In this document: positions 46,275 to 54,138 of the stretch, piece by piece | Position numbering within the stretch: position 1 is the first letter of the stretch | Layout: the number at the start of each line of letters is the position of its first letter | Source: an uncultured Saprospiraceae bacterium | Lineage (GTDB): Bacteria > Bacteroidota > Bacteroidia > Chitinophagales > Saprospiraceae | Length of the DNA: 64,000 nt | NCBI GenBank assembly: GCA_937981555.1 | Contig: CALJOK010000091.1 | Location: forward strand, 1-64,000 | Reading direction: 5' to 3' | Program-made: the position numbers and the translations under genes | The notes under the pieces: model-generated | The model's database searches: none | Told to the model about the DNA's origin: nothing | What the model saw: the letters and a program-made list of their open reading frames with translations, nothing else

Positions 46275-46282
46275 TATTTTCG
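46275..46282 (+). promoter_or_regulatory. -7 promoter box of the 4,5-cleavage operon
   Basis: TATTTTCG matches TAnnTTTG at seven of eight positions and lies 43 nt downstream of operator B2. It would give a leader of roughly 35-40 nt before the galB ATG. Confidence 0.5.
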
Positions 46283-46325
46283 CTTATCGAGCATTTCTAA
46301 AAATAATTTTTTTTAAATAAAATAT

Positions 46326-47054
46326 ATGAAACTTTTAGTTGTTGGAGCACATGGTGCAGACTTCGTTTGGCGAGCAGGAGGAACTATTGCAAAAGTAGTT
46401 GAGGATGGTGGTACCGTCTTAAATCTTGCCTTATCTTATGGAGAAAGAGGAGAGTCAGGTGTACTGTGGAAGGAAGACCCAAACAGAACGGTCGATGAAG
46501 TAAAAAAACTAAGACATGAAATGGCACAAGCCGCATCTGATATTTTGGGATGTGAATTTCAATGTTATGATTGGGGAGACTATCCGATGATTCTAAATGA
46601 GGAACGCATTAATCAATTAGCTAATACAATTAGAACATTTGCTCCCGAAGTAATTCTAACGCATACGCCAATCGACCCTTTTAATCCTGACCATCCTTTA
46701 GCATATGAAGCAGTACAAAAGGCAAGATTATTATCTGCAGGTGCAGGTGTAGCAGCGGCATTTGAAAGAATTGACCCACCACGGTGGTTTTCTTTCGAGC
46801 CACATCAACCAGAACTTTCAGGTTTCGTACCTGATACTTATGTGGACATTACGAGTGTCTTTGAAAAAAAGGTAGCTGCGATGGGATGTATGAAAGCACA
46901 ATCTTATTTGAAAGATTATTATACGGAACTAGGGTCGAGGAGAGGAAATCATGCGAGAAGAATTTCTGGAATTCAATCTATTAAATTTGCAGAATGTCAT
47001 CAAAGTTGTGTTCCAGTAGTCGGTAATATAAATATTCTAAAACACCAGCGATGA
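46326..47054 (+). CDS. galB: 4-oxalomesaconate hydratase, GalB/PIG-L type
   Basis: The 242-aa protein is of the PIG-L deacetylase fold. The usual AHPDDE motif is replaced by GAHGADFVWRAGG, the variant of GalB hydratases, and NPDHPLAYEAVQKAR carries the further metal ligands. GalB of Pseudomonas putida hydrates 4-oxalomesaconate (enol form) to 4-carboxy-4-hydroxy-2-oxoadipate in gallate catabolism. The same step completes the protocatechuate 4,5-pathway. The product is the substrate of the aldolase encoded next, and the two genes overlap by 4 bp (ATGA), so they are translationally coupled. It is the first gene of the 4,5-cleavage operon. Confidence 0.85.
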   Translation: MKLLVVGAHGADFVWRAGGTIAKVVEDGGTVLNLALSYGERGESGVLWKEDPNRTVDEVKKLRHEMAQAASDILGCEFQCYDWGDYPMILNEERINQLANTIRTFAPEVILTHTPIDPFNPDHPLAYEAVQKARLLSAGAGVAAAFERIDPPRWFSFEPHQPELSGFVPDTYVDITSVFEKKVAAMGCMKAQSYLKDYYTELGSRRGNHARRISGIQSIKFAECHQSCVPVVGNINILKHQR

Positions 47055-47698
47055 AATCATTGGAAGAAAAAATAAAGGCACTTTCCAAATTTGGAACGGC
47101 AACTATTCATGAGGCCATCGGTAGGGAGGGTAATCTACCGATGCAAATCAAAGCATTGAATCAAAGCATGCGCTTATGTGGACCTGCCTATCCAGTAAAA
47201 TTAAAACCTTTTAATAATATTTTATTGCATCGTGCCTATGCTTATTCTCCGACTGGTTCTATCATCGTAGCAGATTGTCAAGGTGGTTATGAGGGTGGTT
47301 ATTGGGGAGACATGTTGACCTTAGGTTCTATGCAACAAGGCGTAAAAGGTTTAGTGATAGATGGCTGTGTTCGGGATGCTGAGGATATAGAAAAATTAGG
47401 ATTCCCAGTTTTTTGTCGAGGCTTATCCATTTTAGGTACAGGGAAAGATGGAGCAGGAACTTTGAATGAAACCATTACCATTGGAAAGGTAAAGATAGCC
47501 CCAGGAGATATTATTGTTGGAGATAGAGATGGGGTAGTGGTCGTTCCTGCTGACCGAATTGATGAGGCTATTGAAAAATCGATAGCTCGAGAAGAGAAAG
47601 AAGAAAATGTCAGAAGACAATTAAGAGAAGGAAAAAATTCTCTGGAAATATATGGTTGGGGAGAAAAATATGGATTTGAAACTAGAAGAAAAAATTAA
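47051..47698 (+). CDS. galC: 4-carboxy-4-hydroxy-2-oxoadipate aldolase, GalC/LigK type (RraA family)
   Basis: The 215-aa RraA-family class II aldolase has LSKFGTATIHEAIGREGNLP, RLCGPAYPVKLKP, WGDMLTLGSMQQGVKGLVIDGCVRD and GDIIVGDRDGVVVVPADR. Arg and Asp in VIDGCVRDAEDI are the typical substrate- and metal-binding residues. LigK/GalC enzymes cleave 4-carboxy-4-hydroxy-2-oxoadipate to pyruvate and oxaloacetate, the last step of the 4,5-pathway. The start codon overlaps the stop of galB. Some RraA proteins have other roles, but the operon context leaves little doubt here. Confidence 0.87.
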   Translation: MKSLEEKIKALSKFGTATIHEAIGREGNLPMQIKALNQSMRLCGPAYPVKLKPFNNILLHRAYAYSPTGSIIVADCQGGYEGGYWGDMLTLGSMQQGVKGLVIDGCVRDAEDIEKLGFPVFCRGLSILGTGKDGAGTLNETITIGKVKIAPGDIIVGDRDGVVVVPADRIDEAIEKSIAREEKEENVRRQLREGKNSLEIYGWGEKYGFETRRKN

Positions 47699-47703
47699 AT
47701 ATT

Positions 47704-48897
47704 TTGAAGAAACCAAAAATAGCAATATTAGGATTGGGTGAAGCTGGAAGTCATTTTGCAAATGACTTAGCTCGACTTGGTTATACGGTATCTGGATGGG
47801 ACCCTGATTTAAAAAGAACCCTTGACGAAAAAATTCACATTGCAAATAACAATGCTCATGCGGTGGAAGATGCGGATGTGGTTTTTAATGTAAATTTATC
47901 AAGCGTTGCAAAATCAGTAGCAGAAGAGATAAAGCATTGTGTAAAAAAAGAAGCTATATTTTGCGAAATGAATACTTCTTCTCCATTTGAAAAAAAAGAA
48001 ATTCAAAGCATTTTAAAAAATGAATGTACCGTGTTAGATGTCGCTATCATGGCACCTGTTCCGAAAGCAGGAATTCAAACTCCTTTTTTAGTATCTGGAG
48101 AAAATGCGATAGCTTTCCGCAACTACTTTTCTGAACTTCCAAATATTCAAATAATTGAAGCACCCGTAGGTAAAGCTGCTGAATTGAAATTATTAAGGTC
48201 GATTGTTTACAAAGGAGTTGCGGCGGTGATTTGTGAAGCGATGGAAGTAGCAGAGAAATTTGACTCAGTCCCATTTATGGAAGAGCAGATTAGCTCAATA
48301 ATGGGTGGTGATAAAAATTTAATAGAACGTTTTGTCGAAGGAAGTAAAAAGCATGCCATCCGAAGAAGTCATGAAATGGAAGCTGTTACCTCCATGCTTA
48401 AAAAAGAAAATCTAAGTGCGCTGATGTCAAAAGCAGCTCTTGATAATCTTTCCCGCTATGTGGAAACTAAGAAAGATGACCCCTCCACGATTTATGAAGA
48501 AAAGCAAAAACTGAAAAAAGCATTTTTGGATATTCCAGGGACGTATGTTTTTACCCCTGACCATAGTCGGAAAGGATATGAATTGAATATGTTTTGCATG
48601 TCTTTGAATGAAGCGGAAAATCGAGAAAAGTTTAGAGCAGATGAAAAAGCCTATGTCGATTTATTTCCAATGACGGAAGAACAAAAGCAAGCTGTATTAA
48701 ATAGAGAATGGCTGGAGATGCTGAGACTTGGAGGTAATATTTATTACACTTTTAAGATTGCCATTTTTGATAGAAAATCTATGCAACATGTTGGCGGTAA
48801 AATGTCAGGAATGACGGAAGAAGAATTCAAAGATATGATGTTGAGTGGGGGACGGTCAATAATAGGTAATAGAAGTAAAATTAAACAATCAAAATAA
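47704..48897 (+). CDS. ligA: Fusion: 6PGDH/DUF1932-like dehydrogenase + LigA (protocatechuate 4,5-dioxygenase alpha subunit)
   Basis: The 397-aa protein starts with TTG five bases after galC. Residues 1-270 form a 3-hydroxyisobutyrate/6-phosphogluconate-dehydrogenase-like unit: NAD(P) motif ILGLGEAGSHFAN (9-20), APVPKAG, APVGKAAELKLLRSIVYKG (catalytic-type Lys about 162) and a helical DUF1932-like region. Residues 274-389 match LigA, the small subunit of protocatechuate 4,5-dioxygenase: DIPGTYVFTPDHSRKGYELN, MSLNEAENREKF, ADEKAYVDLFPMT, EMLRLGGNIYY and GGKMSGMTEEEF. LigB, its partner, is the next gene (10-bp gap). No separate LigA exists in the window. The substrate of the dehydrogenase part is unknown. 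LigC is encoded separately downstream, so the fused domain is not simply a missing LigC. Confidence 0.88.
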   Translation: MKKPKIAILGLGEAGSHFANDLARLGYTVSGWDPDLKRTLDEKIHIANNNAHAVEDADVVFNVNLSSVAKSVAEEIKHCVKKEAIFCEMNTSSPFEKKEIQSILKNECTVLDVAIMAPVPKAGIQTPFLVSGENAIAFRNYFSELPNIQIIEAPVGKAAELKLLRSIVYKGVAAVICEAMEVAEKFDSVPFMEEQISSIMGGDKNLIERFVEGSKKHAIRRSHEMEAVTSMLKKENLSALMSKAALDNLSRYVETKKDDPSTIYEEKQKLKKAFLDIPGTYVFTPDHSRKGYELNMFCMSLNEAENREKFRADEKAYVDLFPMTEEQKQAVLNREWLEMLRLGGNIYYTFKIAIFDRKSMQHVGGKMSGMTEEEFKDMMLSGGRSIIGNRSKIKQSK

Positions 48898-48907
48898 TTT
48901 TTGAATT

Positions 48908-49753
48908 ATGGCTAAAATAGTCGGTGGTATAGGATGTAGTCATGTTCCTGCAGTTGGTGCAGCATCAGATCATGGTAAAACTAAAGATGGATATTGGACA
49001 CCCTTATTTAATGCTTTACCTGCTGCCAGAAAATGGTTAAGTGATTTAAAACCAGACGTGATGATATTGGTATACAACGATCATGGTTCTGCATTTTCGC
49101 TTGAACTCATTCCCACCTTTGCCATCGGTACTGCGGAGAATTTTAAGCCAGCCGACGAAGGATATGGGCCGCGGGATATTCCTGATGTGGAAGGACATGC
49201 AGAACTAGCTTGGCATATTGCAGAATCTTGTATTATGGATGAATTTGATTTAACCATTGCCAACAAAATGGATGTTGATCACGGCTGTACGGTACCCTTG
49301 ACGGTGTTTTTTGGAGAGGTAGAAAAATGGCCTGTCAGAGTCATTCCGATTTGTGTCAACGTAATTCAGTTTCCTCCACCGACTGCCAATAGATGTTTCA
49401 ATTTGGGGCGAGCCATCAAGAAAGCTATCAGTACATTTCCCGAAGATTTGAATGTGGTCGTTGCAGGGACAGGTGGCATGTCACACCAACTGCAAGGAGA
49501 ACGGTCAGGCGTGGTCAATACTGAATTTGACATCAACTACTTAAATCAATTGAGTGAGGATAATGATAAAAACCGCTACATGAATCATATCGACTATATT
49601 CGAGAAGCTGGTTCGGAAGGCATCGAAATGGTAATGTGGCAAATCATGCGCGGGGCAATGGAAGAAAAGATTGTAGAAAAATTTCGGAAGTATCATGTGG
49701 CCAGTAGCAATACCGCGTTTGGAATAATTTGTTTCGAAAACGAAGAAGCATGA
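48908..49753 (+). CDS. ligB: Protocatechuate 4,5-dioxygenase beta (catalytic) subunit, LigB
   Basis: The 281-aa LigB-superfamily extradiol dioxygenase has Fe(II) ligands at the expected places: His12 (GCSHVPAVG), His59 (VYNDHGSAF) and a Glu in GSEGIEMVMW (about E240). The catalytic His is His193 in GTGGMSHQLQGERSG. Positions agree well with SYK-6 LigB (H12, H61, E242, H195). It opens the protocatechuate ring between C4 and C5 to give 4-carboxy-2-hydroxymuconate-6-semialdehyde. Unlike one-piece gallate dioxygenases it carries no C-terminal LigA domain. The LigA domain is on the preceding gene. The stop overlaps the start of pobA by 4 bp. Confidence 0.92.
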   Translation: MAKIVGGIGCSHVPAVGAASDHGKTKDGYWTPLFNALPAARKWLSDLKPDVMILVYNDHGSAFSLELIPTFAIGTAENFKPADEGYGPRDIPDVEGHAELAWHIAESCIMDEFDLTIANKMDVDHGCTVPLTVFFGEVEKWPVRVIPICVNVIQFPPPTANRCFNLGRAIKKAISTFPEDLNVVVAGTGGMSHQLQGERSGVVNTEFDINYLNQLSEDNDKNRYMNHIDYIREAGSEGIEMVMWQIMRGAMEEKIVEKFRKYHVASSNTAFGIICFENEEA

Positions 49754-50940
49754 ATCTAAAAACACAAGTTGGAATTATTGGAGCAGGCCCTGCAGGATTA
49801 TTGTTATCTAGAATCTTGCACAATCATGGGATTGAAAATATCATTTTGGAAAACCGAAATGAATCCTACTTGAGACAACGGTTACGAGCTGGGGTGATGG
49901 AACAAGGAACGGTAGAAACGTTTATGGAAGCGGGAGTAGGCGAAAAATTAGCCAAAGGAAAAATGGTGCATGAAGGAATTTATATTCATGCTAAAGGAAT
50001 TCAAAATAGATTAGATGTCAAAGAATTAAGTGGTGGTAAAGAGGTGACTGTTTATGGGCAAAAAAACATCACGAATGATATGATTGACCATGCCCAAAAA
50101 GATGAAATTCAAATTGTCTGGGAAGCAAAGGCACAACGATTAGAACATATCGACGATGATGGGGAATCGGCAATCATTCATTATTCTTTGCATGGAAAAA
50201 TGTACACCCTCGAATGTGATTTTATTGCAGGCTGTGATGGCTTCCACGGAATCTCTCGTCCATCTCTTCCTATCACTCAAAAAAATATTTATAGTTATGA
50301 ATTTCCATATTCGTGGTATGGAATTTTGGCGGAAGCACCACCAATTGCGCATGAGGTTATTTATGCCCACCATCCAGATGGATTTGCTTTGCAAAGTATG
50401 CGAGGCCCAGAATTAAGCAGACTTTATATTCAATGTCCCAATGGAACAGACCCTGGTGCATACGAAGATGAATGGTTGTGGGATGAATTGGATAAAAGAT
50501 TGGGCGTGACCAATAACCGAGGAAATATTATCAGCAAAGGAGTCGCCCCGATGCGGTCATTTGTATGTGATGTGATGCAACATGGAAAACTATTTATAGC
50601 AGGTGATGCCGCACATATTGTTCCCCCAACGGGAGCTAAGGGAATGAACCTCGCCGTTGCCGATGTGAAGGTGTTGTCCAAAGGATTGATTCATCATTAT
50701 AAGGATAAGGACGATGATATTTTGAATAGATATACTGAAATCTGTCTTAGGCGAATTTGGAAAGTAGAGCGATTTTCTTGGTGGGTCACCACGACATTTC
50801 ATGTAGATGAAAATCAAGATGAATTTACCACCAAGATGCAAGAAGCCACTATTTCTTATATGTTAGATTCTCAAATTGGTGGTCAATCTTTCGCAGAAAA
50901 TTATGTGGGATTACCCATTCTTTGGAATGAAAAAAAATAA
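49750..50940 (+). CDS. pobA: 4-hydroxybenzoate 3-monooxygenase (PobA)
   Basis: FAD-dependent aromatic hydroxylase of ~396 aa. The ATG at 49750 is chosen because it overlaps the ligB stop (ATGA) and places the FAD motif GIIGAGPAGLLLSRIL at the N-terminus. The longer frame adds seven residues. RLRAGVMEQGTVE, DFIAGCDGFHGISRPSLP and LFIAGDAAHIVPPTGAKGMN are the characteristic FAD/NAD(P)H and substrate-site motifs of p-hydroxybenzoate hydroxylase. It converts 4-hydroxybenzoate to protocatechuate, the LigAB substrate, and so links the upstream part of the island to ring cleavage. Confidence 0.93.
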   Translation: MNLKTQVGIIGAGPAGLLLSRILHNHGIENIILENRNESYLRQRLRAGVMEQGTVETFMEAGVGEKLAKGKMVHEGIYIHAKGIQNRLDVKELSGGKEVTVYGQKNITNDMIDHAQKDEIQIVWEAKAQRLEHIDDDGESAIIHYSLHGKMYTLECDFIAGCDGFHGISRPSLPITQKNIYSYEFPYSWYGILAEAPPIAHEVIYAHHPDGFALQSMRGPELSRLYIQCPNGTDPGAYEDEWLWDELDKRLGVTNNRGNIISKGVAPMRSFVCDVMQHGKLFIAGDAAHIVPPTGAKGMNLAVADVKVLSKGLIHHYKDKDDDILNRYTEICLRRIWKVERFSWWVTTTFHVDENQDEFTTKMQEATISYMLDSQIGGQSFAENYVGLPILWNEKK

Positions 50941-50945
50941 TTAAA

Positions 50946-51884
50946 ATGAAATTGATTTTAGCTGGTTCAGGTTCTATTGCAAGAAAGCATATCAAAGCCA
51001 TTCAGAATATTGATGGGGTTGAACTCACGCTGTTAGGTGTAGATGAAGCTGAAGTTGCAGCAGTTGCAAAGGAGCATAATCTTACTTCCTATTCAACAGA
51101 TTTATCTTTATTGACCGCTTCGGATGCAGATGCAGTTATCTTGGCTACACCAACTCCGCTTCATGCACAACAGACAATCGACTGTTTGAATGCTGGTAAA
51201 CATGTACTCGTAGAAATTCCAATGGGGATGAATCTGGAAGAGTGTAGAGCCATTACATCTGCTCAAGAAGCAACGGGTAAAATTGCGATGGTCGCACATA
51301 CCAGAAGATTTAATCCACCACATCAATGGCTTCGTGAACAATTTAAAAAAGGCAAATTGCATTTGCATCACTTGGTGGTGGAAACCTTTTTTCATCGTCG
51401 TGAAAATGTAAATGCTTTAGGAAAAAAACGAGATTGGGTAGATCATCTTTTGTGGCATCATGCCTGCCATAGTGTTGACCTTTTTGGTTGGCAAGCTGAT
51501 GAAGCAATTATCAAACGATGGGCGCAGCAAGGACCAGTTAGTTCGACTTTAGGAATCCCCTTGGACATGACGATTGGTTTAAAAAGTACAAGTGGAAAAC
51601 TCTGTACCATCGCATTGTCCTTCAACAATGAAGGGCCTTTAGGTACTTGGTTTAGATATATTTGTGAAGAAGGAACTTTTAAAGTACGGTACAACGACAT
51701 GACAGATGGTTGGGATAAGGATTTTAATTACGATTGGGAGGAGGAAACCGACAATGGAATTGAATTACAAGATAGAGAATTTATTAATGCCATAAAAGAA
51801 AATCGACAACCTCGGTCGAGTGTACACGATTGCTACGACTCCATGGAAATTTTACATAAACTGGAATACCTTTCCAATAACTAA
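50946..51884 (+). CDS. ligC: 4-carboxy-2-hydroxymuconate-6-semialdehyde dehydrogenase (LigC)
   Basis: The 312-aa Gfo/Idh/MocA-family oxidoreductase has the Rossmann motif LAGSGSIARKHIKAIQNIDG, ATPTPLHAQQTIDCLNAGKH, EIPMG, VAHTRRFNPPHQW, a strongly conserved DHLLWHHACHSVDLFGWQ, LSFNNEGPLGTWFRYIC and NGIELQDREFI. These closely resemble Sphingobium LigC. The reaction oxidises the ring-cleavage product (hemiacetal form) to 2-pyrone-4,6-dicarboxylate using NAD(P). It lies 5 bp after pobA and 8 bp before the tautomerase gene. Confidence is high, because the DHLLWHHA block is specific to this group. Confidence 0.92.
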   Translation: MKLILAGSGSIARKHIKAIQNIDGVELTLLGVDEAEVAAVAKEHNLTSYSTDLSLLTASDADAVILATPTPLHAQQTIDCLNAGKHVLVEIPMGMNLEECRAITSAQEATGKIAMVAHTRRFNPPHQWLREQFKKGKLHLHHLVVETFFHRRENVNALGKKRDWVDHLLWHHACHSVDLFGWQADEAIIKRWAQQGPVSSTLGIPLDMTIGLKSTSGKLCTIALSFNNEGPLGTWFRYICEEGTFKVRYNDMTDGWDKDFNYDWEEETDNGIELQDREFINAIKENRQPRSSVHDCYDSMEILHKLEYLSNN

Positions 51885-51892
51885 AATTAAAC

Positions 51893-52975
51893 ATGTCCAC
51901 ATCTATTCCTATTTCCATTATCAGAGGAGGTTCATCCAAAGGCGTTTTTTTCAAAAAAAGTGATTTACCTGAGGATGAATCAAAACGTCAGAAAATACTT
52001 TTGGAGGTCATGGAAGGAAAAGGTCATGGCGACCTTAGACAAGTAGATGGTCTAGGTGGAGCAAATTCATTGACTGCAAAAATTGCTGTCGTGAGTAAAT
52101 CAAATGATTCGAATGCAGATTTAGATTATCATTTTTATCAAGTCGTTATTGGAAAAGGGGAATTGTCAGATAGTCAAAATTGTGGGAATATATTGGCAGG
52201 AGTTCTTCCATTTGCTTTGCAAGAAAATTTATGTTCCGCTGACCATCCTCAAACCACTAAGGTGATAAAAATGTTAAATAGTAATTCGCTTTGCGAGGTG
52301 ACTATCGAAACACCCAACGAAGTTTATAATCCAAACGGTTCAACTAAAGTTCATGGAGTGTTAGGTACGGGTTCCAAAATTCTATGCAATTATTTGGATA
52401 TAGCAGGAAAGAATACGGGAAGTCTGACTCCAACGGGGAAAGTGAAAGATGAAGTCAACGGAATAGAAATTACCTGTGTGGATAACGGGATGCCTGTCGT
52501 TTTGCTTAGGGCAAAAGATGTTGGAATTACGGGGTATGAAACTAAAGAAGAACTAGACCAGAATACTGAGTTGAAAAAACAATTAGAAGACATTAGATTG
52601 CAAGCAGGAGAGATGATGAATTTAGGAGATGTCAGCAAAAAAACGGTACCTAAAATGACGTTGATTGCTCCACCAAAGATGGGAGGAATGATTAATACTC
52701 GAACTTTTATTCCACATGTTTGCCACGCTTCCATTGGTGTGCTCGGAGCAGTTTCAGCAGTAACAGGTTGTTTGTTACCAGGTTCGGTCGCAGAAGATAT
52801 CATTGGACGACAAGCCTTAGAAAATGGTTCACATCAATTTATGGCAGAGCATCCATCGGGGACATTGGAAGTCACTTTGAATGTACAAACCGAAAAAGAG
52901 CAACTTAATTTCCCGAAATCTGGAGTGGTAAGAACCGCAAGAGTATTGTTAAGAGGAGATGCCTTTTTACCTTAA
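51893..52975 (+). CDS. galD: 4-oxalomesaconate tautomerase/isomerase (GalD/LigU type, PrpF family)
   Basis: The 360-aa PrpF-fold isomerase has IIRGGSSKGVFFKKSDLP at the N-terminus, GLGGANSLTAKIAVV, the Cys-containing LSDSQNCGNILAGVLPFAL, CVDNGMPVVLLRAKDVG and C-terminal EHPSGTLEVTLNV. PrpF-type enzymes in this pathway (GalD in Pseudomonas, LigU in Sphingobium) convert 4-oxalomesaconate to the isomer used by the hydratase. It lies between ligC and ligI, so pathway placement is clear. Whether it performs keto-enol tautomerisation or 1,3-allylic isomerisation cannot be decided from sequence. Confidence 0.88.
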   Translation: MSTSIPISIIRGGSSKGVFFKKSDLPEDESKRQKILLEVMEGKGHGDLRQVDGLGGANSLTAKIAVVSKSNDSNADLDYHFYQVVIGKGELSDSQNCGNILAGVLPFALQENLCSADHPQTTKVIKMLNSNSLCEVTIETPNEVYNPNGSTKVHGVLGTGSKILCNYLDIAGKNTGSLTPTGKVKDEVNGIEITCVDNGMPVVLLRAKDVGITGYETKEELDQNTELKKQLEDIRLQAGEMMNLGDVSKKTVPKMTLIAPPKMGGMINTRTFIPHVCHASIGVLGAVSAVTGCLLPGSVAEDIIGRQALENGSHQFMAEHPSGTLEVTLNVQTEKEQLNFPKSGVVRTARVLLRGDAFLP

Positions 52976-52984
52976 AAAATAAAT

Positions 52985-53870
52985 ATGCAAAGAAAAATAA
53001 AGACCTGCATGCCGCCAGACCATAACCCGGTCAAACCAAAATTCCAATTACCTAAAAATGCTTGTGATGCACATTGTCATGTTTTCGGACCTGCCAATGT
53101 TTTTCCATATCACCCTACAGCAAGTTACAACCCACCTGATGCTGGCAAAGAAAAATTAAAAGCCTTGCACGATTATATCGGAATTGACCGAGCGGTGATT
53201 GTACAAGCGAGTTGTCATGGACCTGATAATAGAGCGATGCTAGATGCGATTGCATGGTCGGGTGGAAGATGGAAAGGAGTCTGTATTGCTAACAATTCAT
53301 TTACGGAAGAAGATTTTGAAGCATTAGATAAAGGTGGCGTAAAAGGAGTTCGATTTAATTTCGTTAAGCATTTAGGTGGAGCACCCGATCTTACTGAAAT
53401 GAAAAGTGTATTAGATAAAGTCAAACCACTTGGTTGGCATTTAGTCATTCATGTTAATGCGGAAGACCTCATAGAATATGAGAATTTTTTTTTTTGATAC
53501 CCTAGGGGATATGATTATCGTCGTTGACCACATGGGAAGAGTACCTACCGATAAAGGAGTTGAACAAAAGGCTTTCGAAATTTTATTGAAGTTTTTAGAA
53601 AATGAAAATTGGTGGGTCAAAGTTTCAGGTGCTGAGAGAATATCTGTAGCGGGACCTCCATTTTATGATGCGATACCCTATGCTCAAGCCTTAATCAAGG
53701 CTGCACCTGATCGAGTGATTTGGGGAACTGATTTTCCACATCCAAATATCAAAGAGCATATGCCTAATGATGGTGCGCTTGTAGATTTATTGAGACTTTT
53801 TTCTTATGATGAAAATATCATGCATAAAATTCTAGTTCAAAATCCTGCTAGATTATATGGCTGGGATTGA
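52985..53870 (+). CDS. ligI: 2-pyrone-4,6-dicarboxylate hydrolase (LigI), reading frame broken at a T11 tract
   Basis: The amidohydrolase-family lactonase is split in two frames. The first part (52985-53497, 170 aa) has NACDAHCHVFGPANVFPYHP (H30, H32), VIVQASCHGPDN, KGVRFNFVKHLGG and LVIHVNAEDL. The second part continues in the +1 frame from about 53490 with MIIVVDHMGR, WVKVSGAERIS and VIWGTDFPHPN (metal Asp) to the stop at 53870. The break is an 11-T run at 53485-53495. With ten T the frame is continuous and gives ~294 aa, close to LigI (~293). The enzyme opens 2-pyrone-4,6-dicarboxylate to 4-oxalomesaconate. The break may be a sequencing error, a slippage site corrected by RNA polymerase, or a true mutation. 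Confidence 0.88.
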
Positions 53871-53926
53871 TGGGGAATCCCAAAGAATAAAGTCTATTAT
53901 TCAATAAAAATAAAATAGGTTTCAAT

Positions 53927-54124
53927 ATGAGCGATGTAAGAATTTGTCTCACTTGTGGAGGGAAGGCCAAATACAAAGAGAAAGATGGCGTCATCATTTT
54001 TACAAAAGTAGAAGAAGATGTAGCCTTCAAAAAAATTGAACAGTTGAAAAAAGCAATGACAAAGTATAAAGAAAAAGTTGAAGCCTTAGAATTACAAATA
54101 GCGGAGCTTAAAAAATCAAAATAA
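53927..54124 (+). CDS. Small protein with CxxC and coiled coil
   Basis: This 65-aa reading frame is on the same strand as the 4,5-cleavage operon, 56 bp after ligI. It has one CxxC pair (ICLTCGGKAKYKEKDG) resembling half a zinc ribbon and a Lys/Glu-rich C-terminal helix (about 33-65) with heptad-like spacing. No match to a known family comes to mind. It is not a LigA subunit. Followed 14 bp later by another small gene. It may be a real small gene given regular spacing and composition. Confidence 0.5.
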   Translation: MSDVRICLTCGGKAKYKEKDGVIIFTKVEEDVAFKKIEQLKKAMTKYKEKVEALELQIAELKKSK

Positions 54125-54138
54125 ATAAATTATTAAAG

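Noticed and set aside
46268-46299. Additional degenerate operator copies close to the galB -7 box
   Set aside because: Matches are 12/16 or partial (TATCGAGCATTT) and overlap the proposed -7 box. They could be chance in AT-rich sequence.
47704-48897. The fusion considered as an assembly artefact joining two genes
   Set aside because: The frame is open and continuous, the linker is Lys/Glu-rich and plausible, the operon spacing on both sides is regular, and no homopolymer lies at the junction. An artefact remains possible until resequenced.
53927-54124. Small protein after ligI considered as the missing LigA subunit
   Set aside because: It has none of the LigA signature residues, and a clear LigA domain is present at residues 274-389 of the protein at 47704-48897.
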